64,000 bases of DNA from Hyphomicrobiales bacterium (GCA_025359045.1 JANYHN010000008.1:82657-146656), one strand, 5' to 3'. Positions 16,593 to 26,441 are shown, numbered from the stretch's first letter. Notes: generated by a model not told the origin, from the letters alone. Program-made: numbers and translations.

Positions 16593-17105
16593 TTACTCTG
16601 CTGCTAATTTCAATGTTGCATGTTCAAGTTTTAGAAATGTACAAAGCTGCTCGACGACGAAATTATGGTCTTCACGTTGCGGAATACCAGATACTGTTAT
16701 TGTTCCGACGACACCAACATTTTTGATGATGATTGGGAAGCATCCACCATGTGGTGCGACGTCAATGGGGTTAAATCCCTGAGCCTCGTTCAGCACTTTG
16801 CCATTTTGCGCAAGCTCGCGCCCGATGTGATAGGAGCTTTTATGTTTCAGCATCACGATATTGATTTTGCGTTGAACCCAATTTTCGTTTTCGGGCACAC
16901 TGCCGGGCAAAGCTGTGAAAAACAATTTTCGACCTGAAACTCGAATATCGATCACGAAGGGATGCTTCTTGGCAATGGCTGCTGCGCGCATGGCTTGCCC
17001 GAGTGTCCAAGCGTCTTCTTCTGAAAATGTTGAGAATTGCAATTTTTCTTCTTGGATTTTGAGTTGGGCAATATCGTCTTCGAGACTCACGGGCTTTGGC
17101 TCCAT
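16593..17105 (-). CDS. UPF0303 / GlcG-HbpS-like protein
   Basis: 170 residues matching UPF0303: DIAQLKIQEEKLQFSTFSEEDAW, FVIDIRVSGRKLFFTALPG, WVQRKINIVM, and HGGCFPIIIKNVGVVGTITVSGIPQREDH. The fold is shared with GlcG and heme-binding HbpS proteins. The function is not established; some relatives bind or degrade heme. It is the first gene of a unit with the TSUP permease, which may suggest handling of a small anionic ligand, but that is only a guess. Confidence 0.8.
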   Translation of the reverse strand: MEPKPVSLEDDIAQLKIQEEKLQFSTFSEEDAWTLGQAMRAAAIAKKHPFVIDIRVSGRKLFFTALPGSVPENENWVQRKINIVMLKHKSSYHIGRELAQNGKVLNEAQGFNPIDVAPHGGCFPIIIKNVGVVGTITVSGIPQREDHNFVVEQLCTFLKLEHATLKLAAE

Positions 17106-17342
17106 TCTATTGATCGCCAGTTTGTCTCATTCTTTCCACAAAGGCCATATGCCAAATAGAGTGGCGAGTTTTTCGCACCGTAGAAACAAGCGACTTACCA
17201 AATCGTAACCTGTTTGCCGCCTTTTAAACAAAATTAAAAGCGATTAGGCTGTGTCGACGGGGTGAATCAGGACTTCACAACGGAACGAGCACCGGGCCTT
17301 ACGGCGGCGGGCGGGCCACACTCAATTATAAGGAATTCCTAA

Positions 17343-18056
17343 ATGTCCAAAACTTTACGCAATATGTCACTGGCTGTGGCTCTGATGGTTCTTTCTGCGC
17401 CTATGCTTGGCACAGAGGTACAGGCCAAGGACAGCTTTATGAAGGCTTGCTCTACCAAGTTTAAAGCTGCCAAAGCAGCTAATACGCCAGAAGGCAACAT
17501 GAAGTGGACAGATTTCATGAAAAGCCAGTGTGCTGCAGATGCGGCAGCGGCTGAGCCTGCACCAGCTGCTCCAGCCACGCCTATGGTAAAACCAGCCAAG
17601 GCTGCAAAAGTTGTGGCACCAGCTGCCGCTGCGACAACGGTTGCCACTCCTTCAGGCAGCTTTATGCAAAATTGCTCGGCCGCTTGGAAAGATTTGAAAG
17701 CCAAGAACGCAGTGCCAGCTGGCATGGCGTGGAAAGACTTCGTTGCGGCTAAGTGCGTTGTTGCCGGGGCAGCTGCTCCAGCAGTCACACCTGTTTCTGT
17801 AAAGAAAAAGCCGGCCGCCGTTGACACCACGATGGACGCAACTCCTGCTGAGCCCACAGATGCTGCAAATACTGAACCACTGAAGACCGTGGATAAGAAC
17901 GGCAAGGCCTTCACACCAGGCCAAATGGCCGCCCACCAACGCGCCCGCGATTGCGGCGCCAAGTGGCGGGCCAACAAGCCAGCGTTCTCTGCTCAATACG
18001 GCACATGGCCTAAGTATTGGTCAGCTTGCAACACTGAGATGAAGGCTGCTCAGTAA
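17343..18056 (+). CDS. Secreted Ala/Pro-rich protein with three Cys-Trp repeats
   Basis: 237 residues with a signal peptide cut near residue 28 (VQAKD). The mature part has three copies of a ~30-residue unit with two cysteines and a central tryptophan: C36/C63 with W55, C111/C138 with W130, and C204/C229 with W222 and W226. The first two units share the pattern SFM-x2-C-S then MxWxDF. Long linkers of Ala, Pro and Lys separate the units. The units recall PsiF-type repeats, but I do not name a family. AAGGA precedes the ATG and a clear terminator follows. Probably periplasmic or cell-wall attached; role unknown. Confidence 0.75.
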   Translation: MSKTLRNMSLAVALMVLSAPMLGTEVQAKDSFMKACSTKFKAAKAANTPEGNMKWTDFMKSQCAADAAAAEPAPAAPATPMVKPAKAAKVVAPAAAATTVATPSGSFMQNCSAAWKDLKAKNAVPAGMAWKDFVAAKCVVAGAAAPAVTPVSVKKKPAAVDTTMDATPAEPTDAANTEPLKTVDKNGKAFTPGQMAAHQRARDCGAKWRANKPAFSAQYGTWPKYWSACNTEMKAAQ

Positions 18057-18081
18057 TTTACAATTATAATTTTTGAGGAAA

Positions 18082-18105
18082 GGCTCCCGTTTGGGGGCCT
18101 TTTTT
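18082..18105 (+). terminator. Rho-independent terminator
   Basis: A 7-bp stem, GGCTCCC with GGGGGCC (one G-T pair), with a GTTT loop and six T residues follows the gene for the Cys-Trp repeat protein. Confidence 0.9.
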
Positions 18106-18179
18106 CATTTGACCAAGGACTTGAATTGGAATAAATAGTAATTATTTATGTTACAGTTATAATCACGAAAGGACAAATC

Positions 18180-19070
18180 ATGTATCTCGTCACTGGCGCA
18201 TCCGGCCATCTTGGCCAAGCTGTTATCAACCACCTGCTCACCACTTATAAAGTGCCCGCCAACAAAATCATCGCCGTCAGTCGCGATGCTTCCAAGCTTG
18301 CAGATTTAAAAGCCAAGGGCGTTCATCTTCGGGATGGCAATTTTGATGATGAAGCTCACCTCACCAAGGCATTCGCAGGTGCCACCCGTCTGCTGCTCAT
18401 CAGCACCAGCGCCATGGAACCAGGCCAGCGCATAAAGCAGCATGTGAATGCGGTTCGCGCCGCTGAGAAAGCGGGTGTTGGCCATGTGATTTATACGTCT
18501 ATGCCAAACCCCATGGGCAATGCTGTATTGTTTGCGCCTGATCATGAGGGCACAGAAAAGGCTTTGGCCGATTCAAAGCTTGGTGGCTGGACGGTGCTGC
18601 GCAACAATTGGTATTTTGAAAACCTGTTCTTCTCTATGCCGCAAGCGTTAGCTTCAGGCACGCAATATTCTGCCGCAGCTCAAGGCAAAACGGCATTTAT
18701 TGCGCGCGATGATTTGGCCAGGGCTGCCGCTGCCACATTGGCTTCCGACAAGGGAGGCAAAGCCACTTACACATTGTCTGGTGGCGAGGAATACACAATT
18801 GATGAGATTGCCAAGTTGGTCAGCGCTGCCACAGGCAAACCGCTGAAGGTGGTTCATGTGCCAGTTGAAGGCTTAATACAAGGTATGCTCGGCGCTGGCC
18901 TGCCCGAAGGAATGGCACGCATGTTTGCATCGTTTGATGATGCAACAGCGAGAGGCAGCCTCTCGGGCACTTCAGCGGATTACAAAGTGATTACTGGTGC
19001 CGAGCCGCAAGCGCTTGAACCCTGGTTGAAGGTAAATGCTGCGGCATTAAGTGTTTCAGCGGCGCATTAA
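18180..19070 (+). CDS. NmrA-like NAD(P)H:quinone oxidoreductase
   Basis: 296 residues, a short-chain-dehydrogenase-like fold starting with MYLVTGASGHLGQAV (Rossmann TGxxGxxG). It fits the NmrA/QorB group, which reduces quinones with NADPH or binds NAD(P) as a redox sensor. The family lacks the catalytic YxxxK of classical SDRs, and none is seen in that place here. AAAGGA lies upstream of the ATG. A terminator follows. Confidence 0.85.
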   Translation: MYLVTGASGHLGQAVINHLLTTYKVPANKIIAVSRDASKLADLKAKGVHLRDGNFDDEAHLTKAFAGATRLLLISTSAMEPGQRIKQHVNAVRAAEKAGVGHVIYTSMPNPMGNAVLFAPDHEGTEKALADSKLGGWTVLRNNWYFENLFFSMPQALASGTQYSAAAQGKTAFIARDDLARAAAATLASDKGGKATYTLSGGEEYTIDEIAKLVSAATGKPLKVVHVPVEGLIQGMLGAGLPEGMARMFASFDDATARGSLSGTSADYKVITGAEPQALEPWLKVNAAALSVSAAH

Positions 19071-19080
19071 AAGCGAAGTG

Positions 19081-19106
19081 AAGGCCTCAGAGATGGGGCC
19101 TTTTTT
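19081..19106 (+). terminator. Rho-independent terminator
   Basis: AAGGCCTC pairs with GGGGCC-TT around a short loop and is followed by six T residues, eleven bases after the quinone oxidoreductase stop. Confidence 0.88.
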
Positions 19107-19258
19107 GACGATATGTATTATTTATCTGCACGACTTTGATCTTAATTGGCTCGATAATATGAAAGAGGGCGAAACAAAATTTCACCCTCTTTTACAAATC
19201 GATTCATGAAATCAAAATTACCTGTCCGATATAGAACGTCAGGTATAATTATCTTGAT

Positions 19259-20293
<1,035 letters not shown>

Positions 20294-20480
20294 TTAAAAT
20301 TCTGGGCGTGAATTAGCGGGCTGGGACAATTAAGGCAAGGGTTAGGTTTTGAATGGTTTTTGCCGCAATTTCGAAGCGTCAAAACGAATGTTACTTTCTT
20401 ATAATGTGTAACTGAATCTGATGACTGTTAGTTTGAGTGCAAATCGCTTGACATCCCCACTTTAATTAACAGGACATTAC

Positions 20481-20876
20481 ATGAAACAGTTTCTTTTAGC
20501 GCTTATGTTAATTGCCGTTCCGGTGGCCGCGTTCACCGGATTTGAGATGAAGTTTGGGGCGACGCCTGCTGTGGCTGGAGCTAGCGCAAGCCTTGGTGAT
20601 CTCTCTAAGTTGAAAGCCATCATTGTGGATGTGCAGGCCATTGCCGACAAGGGCGATTTGGTGGCGGCTGAAAAGCGCATTCGTGATTTTGAGAATGATT
20701 GGGATGTTGCGACTAAAACTTTGCGTGGGCTGAACAAGGAGGATTGGGGCCACATTGATGATGCCTCTGATGCCGCGCTTAGTGATCTGCGCGAGGCAAA
20801 GCCTGATGCGGGAAAAGTGAAGTTAACGCTGGCTGCTTTGATGGCAGCACTAGATGATCCAACCAAAGCGCCATGA
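20481..20876 (+). CDS. Secreted helical protein, partner of COG4705 gene
   Basis: 131 residues with a signal peptide (MKQFLLALMLIAVPVAAF), then a helical part with many Lys, Asp and Glu and no cysteine. No family recognised. The membrane protein gene follows only 20 bases after the stop, with its own ribosome site, so the pair is likely co-transcribed; the small protein may act in the periplasm with that partner. A TTGACA near 20449 could be the promoter -35, though no good -10 is visible. Confidence 0.6.
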   Translation: MKQFLLALMLIAVPVAAFTGFEMKFGATPAVAGASASLGDLSKLKAIIVDVQAIADKGDLVAAEKRIRDFENDWDVATKTLRGLNKEDWGHIDDASDAALSDLREAKPDAGKVKLTLAALMAALDDPTKAP

Positions 20877-20896
20877 TTTTTTCTGGAGATAACGCT

Positions 20897-21664
20897 ATGT
20901 CAAACACCGCCGCCCAGCCCCAGTTTAACCGCGTTCCTAAAGTGACGTTTGATTTTTGGCTGATCAAATTAATGGCGGTCACCATGGGGGAAACGGCGGC
21001 AGATTATTTGGGGGTAAACTTAGGATTGGGATTGACAAAGACATCTTTGCTGATGGCTGGTGTTTTGTTGGTGGCGCTTTGGTTTCAGTTTCGGCAGAAG
21101 CGTTATGTGCCTTGGGCTTATTGGTTGGCCGTGGTGTTGATCAGCATCGTTGGCACATTGGTGACTGATAATCTGGTTGATAATTTTGGTGTGCCGCTGT
21201 GGACGACCACGATTATTTTCACCGTGGCGTTGGCCGCAACTTTTGGAGCTTGGTTTAACTCCGAAAAGACACTTTCGATCCATTCTATCTTCACCAATAA
21301 GCGCGAAGGATTTTACTGGCTGGCGATTCTATTCACTTTCGCGCTTGGAACAGCGGCGGGTGATTTAGTGGCCGAGTATTTTGGACTTGGCTATATGGCA
21401 ACGGGCGTCCTGTTCGGGATGGTCATCGCGTCTTTATCACTCGGCTATTTCTTCTTGGGCCTTGATGCAATTTTAGGGTTCTGGTTGGTTTATATTTTGA
21501 CCAGACCACTTGGTGCATCATTTGGTGATTTTCTGTCGCAGCCAAAGGAATATGGCGGCTTGGCACTAGGCACGATTATTACCAGCGTGATTTTTTTAGC
21601 CGCGATTGCCGCGATCGTTGCATATATGAGCTTCACGCATGAAGGCGAGGAATTGGTGGCTTAA
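20897..21664 (+). CDS. COG4705 membrane protein
   Basis: 255 residues from the ATG at 20897, which has GGAGA at the right distance; an earlier ATG at 20873 would overlap the previous gene. It has about eight hydrophobic segments in two internal repeats: KVTFDFWLIKLMAVTMGETAADYLG early and FYWLAILFTFALGTAAGDLVAEYFG in the second half. Each repeat ends a helix with Glu/Asp pairs inside the membrane, suggesting ion transport. The family is conserved in Proteobacteria but has no firmly known role. Convergent with pdxJ. Confidence 0.75.
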   Translation: MSNTAAQPQFNRVPKVTFDFWLIKLMAVTMGETAADYLGVNLGLGLTKTSLLMAGVLLVALWFQFRQKRYVPWAYWLAVVLISIVGTLVTDNLVDNFGVPLWTTTIIFTVALAATFGAWFNSEKTLSIHSIFTNKREGFYWLAILFTFALGTAAGDLVAEYFGLGYMATGVLFGMVIASLSLGYFFLGLDAILGFWLVYILTRPLGASFGDFLSQPKEYGGLALGTIITSVIFLAAIAAIVAYMSFTHEGEELVA

Positions 21665-22405
21665 TTAGACGTCGCCTATTGCCTGCCGGAAAAGCCGCAC
21701 AGTTTCAGCCATTCCCAATATCATAGCATCCGCAGTGATGGCGTGGCCGATGGAGACTTCTTTGAGGTTGGGCAAGGCTTCAACAAGACGTGGCAAGTTT
21801 TCGCGGGTTAAGTCGTGCCCCGCATTGAGGTCAATGCCAAGTTTTGCCGCGGCTCTTCCAGTGGCTATCACTTTGGCCAATTCGATTTTCATTGTGGCCT
21901 CGTCTAATGCACCGCCATATGGCCCCGTGAAAATCTCGATGCGGTCGGCGCCTGCGGCTTTAGCCAGAGCGGGCTGGGATGGATCAGGATCGACAAACAA
22001 TGCAACGCGAATGCCTTGGGCTTTCAGGCGTTGAATGATAGAAGACAGAAGAGTGCCTGCCGTGGCAAAATTCCAGCCATGGTCAGACGTGCCTTGCCCC
22101 GGCAGATCAGGAACAAGGGTTACTTGATCGGGTTTGTTTTTTTCGCAAAGTTGCAGAAACTGTTCATCCGGATAGCCTTCGATATTGTATTCACGGCCCA
22201 TAAACTCGTTTCGAATGAGATCGCGCAGAACAGGCACATCAGCGTATCTGATGTGGCGTTCATCGGGGCGTGGATGGACAGTCAGGCCCACTGCACCGAC
22301 CTTTAGCGCAATGCGGCCAATTTCCACAAGATCAGGCCAAGGCACATGGCGACGGTTACGGAGATAAGCGATTGCATTGATGTTGACGGAGAGTTTGCAG
22401 GTCAT
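21665..22405 (-). CDS. pdxJ: Pyridoxine 5'-phosphate synthase
   Basis: 246 residues, the normal length. The TIM-barrel enzyme joins 1-deoxyxylulose 5-phosphate and aminoacetone phosphate in the last ring-forming step of vitamin B6 synthesis. Motifs seen are LSVNINAIAYLRNRR at the N-terminus, AVGLTVHPRPDERHI, QVTLVPDLPGQ, and AGHDLTRENLP near the C-terminal part. It is convergent with the COG4705 gene with no gap. Confidence 0.95.
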   Translation of the reverse strand: MTCKLSVNINAIAYLRNRRHVPWPDLVEIGRIALKVGAVGLTVHPRPDERHIRYADVPVLRDLIRNEFMGREYNIEGYPDEQFLQLCEKNKPDQVTLVPDLPGQGTSDHGWNFATAGTLLSSIIQRLKAQGIRVALFVDPDPSQPALAKAAGADRIEIFTGPYGGALDEATMKIELAKVIATGRAAAKLGIDLNAGHDLTRENLPRLVEALPNLKEVSIGHAITADAMILGMAETVRLFRQAIGDV

Positions 22406-22481
22406 GGATTGAATATTAGCAGGACGATGTTTGGGTTTCTATGATCCAATTGTCTCGATTGTCATCAATCCACCAAGAACT

Positions 22482-23042
22482 TTAAACCTTCATCGCCTCA
22501 AGCCCGCGACTAATGGCAGCCACACCTGTGCGTGAAACTTCAACTAATCCAAGTGGCACCATCAGCGAAATGAACTGATCAATCTTATCGGGCTTTCCCG
22601 TCAGTTCGAACACGAAGCTGTCGGTCGAAGCATCAACCACACGGGCGCGGAAGGCGTCCGCCAGTCTCAAGGCTTCAACGCGCTTATCGCCTTCACCCGA
22701 CACTTTTACCATGGCTAATTCACGGGCGAGGAAGTTTCCTTGCAGGGTGAGATCTGCGACGGAATGCACCAAGACCATGCGTTCAAGCTGGGCTTTGATT
22801 TGGGCGACTACCGGAGCGGTTCCGCTGGTCACAATTGTAAAGCGCGAAACGTGTTTTTCGTGTTCGGTTTCTGAAACAGTGAGCGAGTCAATATTATAGC
22901 CGCGCCCGGCAAACAGGCCGATGATGCGGGCCAAGACGCCGGGTTGGTTTTCGGCAACTACGGCCAATGTGTGAGTGTTCACCTCCAATTTCTTGGTGTC
23001 GATGAAATAAGCCGAGCCGGATGCTTCTTTATGTGCGTTCAT
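22482..23042 (-). CDS. ilvN: Acetolactate synthase, small (regulatory) subunit
   Basis: 186 residues starting at the ATG at 23042 (MNAHKEASGSAYF); the frame stays open upstream into ilvB but that is not protein. The ACT domain with HTLAVVAENQPGVLARIIGLFAGRGYNIDSLTV (residues ~22-55; shown split, HTLAVVAENQPG and GLFAGRGYNIDSL) binds valine for feedback inhibition, and the C-terminal domain activates IlvB. It follows ilvB by 10 bases, in one operon led by the leader peptide at 24976. The protein is required for full activity and valine sensitivity of IlvB. Confidence 0.95.
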   Translation of the reverse strand: MNAHKEASGSAYFIDTKKLEVNTHTLAVVAENQPGVLARIIGLFAGRGYNIDSLTVSETEHEKHVSRFTIVTSGTAPVVAQIKAQLERMVLVHSVADLTLQGNFLARELAMVKVSGEGDKRVEALRLADAFRARVVDASTDSFVFELTGKPDKIDQFISLMVPLGLVEVSRTGVAAISRGLEAMKV

Positions 23043-23052
23043 TTCTGTGATC

Positions 23053-24825
23053 CTAAACCAGAGCCTTGCCCTTGGCATCAATAGCGCTGCCCACTTCTTC
23101 ATCTGAAACATCCGCACCCAGCAACATTTCATTATGCGCTTTGCCAGACGGAATCATCGGGAAGCAATTGGCCAGATTTGCAACGCGGCAATCGAAGATG
23201 ACCGGATGCGGCGAAGCGATCATCGCTTTTATGGCATCATCGAGCTCGCCCGGTTTTTCGCAGCGCAAGCCTACACCGCCATAAGCTTCAGCAAGTTTCA
23301 CAAAATCTGGAAGCGCCTCGGAATAGGATTCGCTCAAGCGATTGCCGTGCAGCAATTGCTGCCATTGGCGCACCATGCCCATATATTGATTGTTCAAAAT
23401 AAAAATCTTGATCGGCAGTTTATATTGAATCGCAGTCGAGAATTCTTGGATGGTCATCTGCACTGATGCATCGCCAGCAATATCAATCACCAGTGATTTA
23501 GGATGCGCCGCTTGCACACCAACTGCGGCAGGCAGGCCGTAGCCCATGGTGCCAAGGCCGCCCGATGTCATCCAGCGGTTTGGCTCTTCGAAGCGATAAA
23601 ATTGCGCCGCCCACATTTGGTGCTGGCCCACTTCAGTGGTGATATAAGTGTCCATGTCCTTAGTCAGCGCAAACAGCCGCTCGATTGCGTATTGCGGCAT
23701 GATCACGTCTTTGTTGCTGCGATATTTGAGCGAGTCAACAGACTTCCATTTGCCAATCTCAGCTTTCCAAGACGACAAAGCTTTATGATCGAGCGTATGC
23801 TTGTGCTTTTTCCACGATGCAATCATCGCTTCCAAGGCAGCCGCCACGTCAGCAATCACAGGTACAGCCACGCGCACAACTTTATTGATTGATGATGGAT
23901 CAATATCGATATGGATCTTCTTGGAGTTGGGAGCAAAAGCATCAAGGCGCCCGGTGATGCGGTCATCAAAGCGTGCGCCCACATTGATCATCACATCGCA
24001 ATCATGCATGGCCATGTTGGCTTCATAAGTGCCGTGCATGCCGAGCATGCCCAGCCATTCTTTGCCGGATGCTGGATATGCGCCAAGGCCCATCAAGGTG
24101 GATGTGATGGGAATTCCTGTCAGCTCAACAAATTCACGCAGCAATTTGGAAGCGCGTGGGCCAGAATTGATCACGCCGCCGCCTGTATAGAAAAGCGGCT
24201 TCTTGGCGGTGGCCATCAAAGCCACAGCGGCTTCGACGGACGCCATATCAGGCTGAGTTTTGGGCTGGTATGATTTTACGATCACGCCAGTTTTGGGTGT
24301 GTATGTGCCTTTGGCGAACTGAACATCCTTCGGAATATCAACAACCACTGGTCCGGGCCTGCCAGTCATGGCCACATAAAACGCTTCATGCATAATGCGC
24401 GCGAGATCATTCACATCCTTCACCAACCAGTTCTGTTTGGTGCAAGGCCGCGTTATACCAACAGTATCGCATTCTTGAAACGCGTCAGAGCCGATCAGAT
24501 GGGTGGGCACCTGACCGGTGAGCAACACCATGGGGATTGAATCCGCCAAAGCGTCCATCAATCCCGTCACGCAATTGGTGGCACCCGGGCCAGAGGTGGC
24601 CAACGCCACGCCGCAAAGACCGGTGGAGCGAGCATAGCCTTCAGCCATATGGGTTGCCCCCTGCTCATGGCGCACCAGAATGTGCTTAACCTTGTCCTGC
24701 TGAAAGAATTCATCATAAATCGGCAGAACCGCACCACCAGGATAGCCAAACACATGCTTCACGCCATGTTCAGCCAAGGCCCGCAAAACCATTTCAGCGC
24801 CGGTCATCATCATATCTTCAGCCAT
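23053..24825 (-). CDS. ilvB: Acetolactate synthase, large (catalytic) subunit
   Basis: 590 residues from the ATG at 24825 (MAEDMMMTGAEMV). It is a thiamine-diphosphate enzyme, making acetolactate from pyruvate or acetohydroxybutyrate from pyruvate and 2-oxobutyrate, the first joint step of valine, leucine and isoleucine synthesis. Seen here are the N-terminal HVFGYPGGAVLPIYD, the ThDP-activating Glu within it (HEQGATHMAEGYAR region), and GDASVQ...NNQYMGMV, the diphosphate and metal site. FAD-binding residues are expected in the middle domain. Transcribed with ilvN from a promoter with a leader peptide and terminator about 50-180 bases upstream. Confidence 0.96.
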   Translation of the reverse strand: MAEDMMMTGAEMVLRALAEHGVKHVFGYPGGAVLPIYDEFFQQDKVKHILVRHEQGATHMAEGYARSTGLCGVALATSGPGATNCVTGLMDALADSIPMVLLTGQVPTHLIGSDAFQECDTVGITRPCTKQNWLVKDVNDLARIMHEAFYVAMTGRPGPVVVDIPKDVQFAKGTYTPKTGVIVKSYQPKTQPDMASVEAAVALMATAKKPLFYTGGGVINSGPRASKLLREFVELTGIPITSTLMGLGAYPASGKEWLGMLGMHGTYEANMAMHDCDVMINVGARFDDRITGRLDAFAPNSKKIHIDIDPSSINKVVRVAVPVIADVAAALEAMIASWKKHKHTLDHKALSSWKAEIGKWKSVDSLKYRSNKDVIMPQYAIERLFALTKDMDTYITTEVGQHQMWAAQFYRFEEPNRWMTSGGLGTMGYGLPAAVGVQAAHPKSLVIDIAGDASVQMTIQEFSTAIQYKLPIKIFILNNQYMGMVRQWQQLLHGNRLSESYSEALPDFVKLAEAYGGVGLRCEKPGELDDAIKAMIASPHPVIFDCRVANLANCFPMIPSGKAHNEMLLGADVSDEEVGSAIDAKGKALV

Positions 24826-24871
24826 AGACTCGTCCTCTTCCGTATGTCTCTCTAACGTCAATCCGCCCAAT

Positions 24872-24894
24872 AAAAAAGGCCCCTGAGAGGAGCC
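24872..24894 (-). terminator. Attenuator terminator of ilvBN
   Basis: On the minus strand, GGCTCC pairs with GGGGCC (one G-T pair) around a 5-base loop and is followed by six T residues, between the leader peptide and ilvB. A competing hairpin (GGGGG with CCTCC) overlaps the end of the leader peptide. This is the classic layout of transcription attenuation. Confidence 0.85.
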
Positions 24895-24925
24895 TGTTTT
24901 CCGCGCAACACCATGATCCCGGAGG

Positions 24926-24976
24926 TTAACCCCCAGAGGTGATGCGCGACCGGACGACGACGAGAGTGTTTTTCAT
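24926..24976 (-). CDS. ilvBN leader peptide
   Basis: A 16-codon frame, MKNTLVVVRSRITSGG with TAA stop. It holds Leu, three Val in a row and one Ile, exactly the amino acids made by the operon. The terminator at 24872-24894 follows 30 bases later. The predicted transcription start lies at or one base from its ATG, so it should be translated as a leaderless mRNA, as known for the trpL peptide of Sinorhizobium. When charged Leu/Val/Ile tRNA is scarce, the ribosome should stall here and keep the terminator from forming. No gene lies between 25013 and 25255. Confidence 0.82.
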   Translation of the reverse strand: MKNTLVVVRSRITSGG

Positions 24977-24983
24977 GGGCGCA

Positions 24984-25012
24984 TTGATATGGGGGGATAG
25001 CGGAAACGTCAA
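24984..25012 (-). promoter_or_regulatory. ilvBN promoter
   Basis: On the minus strand TTGACG (25012-25007), a 17-base spacer and TATCAA (24989-24984) make a good sigma-70 type promoter. The predicted start falls about seven bases later, next to the leader peptide ATG at 24976. Confidence 0.8.
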
Positions 25013-25255
25013 GCCCCTTTAGAATGTTTGGGGGTTTTCAAAGTCCTCCCAGCCCTGTGCCATCGTCACAGCCGTCGGAGTTTCGACACATGAGAGTGCA
25101 AGAAGCGTTTTAATCTGTTTCTCAAACTAAACCACAGATGCACATTAATGTTGGCGCGACCGAAATTAAAGTACTAGGTTTGTGAGTTATCTGAACTTGG
25201 CTTGTTCATTCGTTCAGCACTATTGCATGTCGAGATACTGAATTGGAGAAGTCTT

Positions 25256-25585
25256 ATGCCCAAGACCCCATTTGTCCATTCGGCCCTCATTTTGTTTCTT
25301 GTTTGCGCCCCAGCGCATGCAGACGGGATTGATGTGTTGCGAGGGAAATTTGCTTTTGATTGGTTCCATGATCCTGCCAAGGCAAAATGTGTTAAAGTTG
25401 ATGGTAAATTGCTGAGTGACTTTAAATCATCGCATTATCATTGCGATTTGAAGGCGAATACAAACTCGTCTTCGGGTGCGAGCAGCCGCACTTGCACGCA
25501 AATACCCCACGACAAGGAATATCTCATCTTTGATACCAAGCGCGCTTGCGATGAAGAGCGGGATACACAAGCTTCAAATGAATAA
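25256..25585 (+). CDS. Small secreted protein
   Basis: 109 residues from the ATG at 25256, which has GGAGA before it; an upstream in-frame ATG at 25202 lacks one. The signal peptide is MPKTPFVHSALILFLVCAPAHA. The mature part has four cysteines (KCVKV, YHCDL, RTCTQ, RACDEE), likely two disulfides in the periplasm. No family recognised. Convergent with a LprI-like gene. Confidence 0.65.
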   Translation: MPKTPFVHSALILFLVCAPAHADGIDVLRGKFAFDWFHDPAKAKCVKVDGKLLSDFKSSHYHCDLKANTNSSSGASSRTCTQIPHDKEYLIFDTKRACDEERDTQASNE

Positions 25586-25597
25586 AGTCAACATAAC

Positions 25598-26287
25598 TCA
25601 CTGACCAGATGGCCACTCAAAGGACATGATCATTTTACCCTCTAAAGATAGCGCTTGCCGTGCGGTGAGCACCATGTTGCAGTAGACGCCTTCAACTTTT
25701 GCATCCTCGCCATAGAGTGGTGCCCCATTGGCATAGACTACTTCACAAGTGGCATCGCGCCATGGAATCCAAGCTGTTTGCACTTCGCGCAAATGTTTTG
25801 CCTCTGCTTCATCACGTGCTTTTGTTAGCTCATCTACTTTTTTTGAGCTTGCGGCAGTTTTTTCTCGGTAGCTCGCATTTAAACGTGCGTCCCAAACTTC
25901 ACTTTCCCGACCATAGCACGCCATCATTCCAATTGTCCCACCAGTGTCATTCTCCAAGCACGCAGCTGCGACGATGCCGATGCAATTTTCAGACGCAAAT
26001 TTCGGTTTACTCTGTGCCGCAGCTTCAAGATAGGCTTCAGGTCCGGTTTGCTCCGCGTCTTTCGCCTCCTCAGTTTCTGGCGCTACTATCTCGGCTTCTT
26101 TTTGCTGCCGCGCATTTAGCTCTTCGCGCTTGGCATCAACAAAATCGAGACAGGCCTTCACGGCTGCGGCATCATTGGCAGCATAATCCTCAGATGACTG
26201 CTCCGCGGCCACATTTTTAGAAAGTGTCATTTGCGGGAAGCTGAAAACAAATGCTGAAATAACAAGGGTCTTTAAAATACGAGACAT
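25598..26287 (-). CDS. LprI/DUF1311-like secreted protein
   Basis: 229 residues with a signal peptide (MSRILKTLVISAFVFSFPQM). The C-terminal ~130 residues carry the LprI/DUF1311 pattern: C-x-G-R-E-S-E-VWDARLNASY, a long helix, then QTAWIPWRDATCEV and a final C. Some family members inhibit lysozyme, others have no known role. A linker rich in Glu and Ala joins the domain to the N-terminus. A second LprI-like protein is at 27967-28380. A tandem CTGAAC element lies 47-63 bases upstream. Confidence 0.75.
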   Translation of the reverse strand: MSRILKTLVISAFVFSFPQMTLSKNVAAEQSSEDYAANDAAAVKACLDFVDAKREELNARQQKEAEIVAPETEEAKDAEQTGPEAYLEAAAQSKPKFASENCIGIVAAACLENDTGGTIGMMACYGRESEVWDARLNASYREKTAASSKKVDELTKARDEAEAKHLREVQTAWIPWRDATCEVVYANGAPLYGEDAKVEGVYCNMVLTARQALSLEGKMIMSFEWPSGQ

Positions 26288-26333
26288 GGATTTGCTCCTA
26301 AATTTTATGTGCCTTTGGATTAGCTTGCCCGAC

Positions 26334-26350
26334 CTGAACGAGTTCTGAAC
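26334..26350 (+). promoter_or_regulatory. Direct repeat CTGAAC-N5-CTGAAC
   Basis: Two CTGAAC half-sites with an 11-base period lie in the intergenic region between the LprI-like gene and the YoaK gene. The same element (12167-12183) precedes a small secreted protein gene. It is likely a binding site for an OmpR-family regulator; which gene it serves is open. Confidence 0.45.
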
Positions 26351-26441
26351 GCGCAGCCGAGCGGAGATTCATCTTTAAGGCTTAAACAGTCTTATGACCA
26401 ACATTTGATCTGAGCCTTGTTCTGCTGCAATCTGGTGATTG

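Noticed and set aside
17339..17977. Open frame of 212 codons opposite the Cys-Trp repeat protein gene
   Set aside because: Alanine-rich mirror of a repetitive gene; the plus-strand frame has the signal peptide and terminator.
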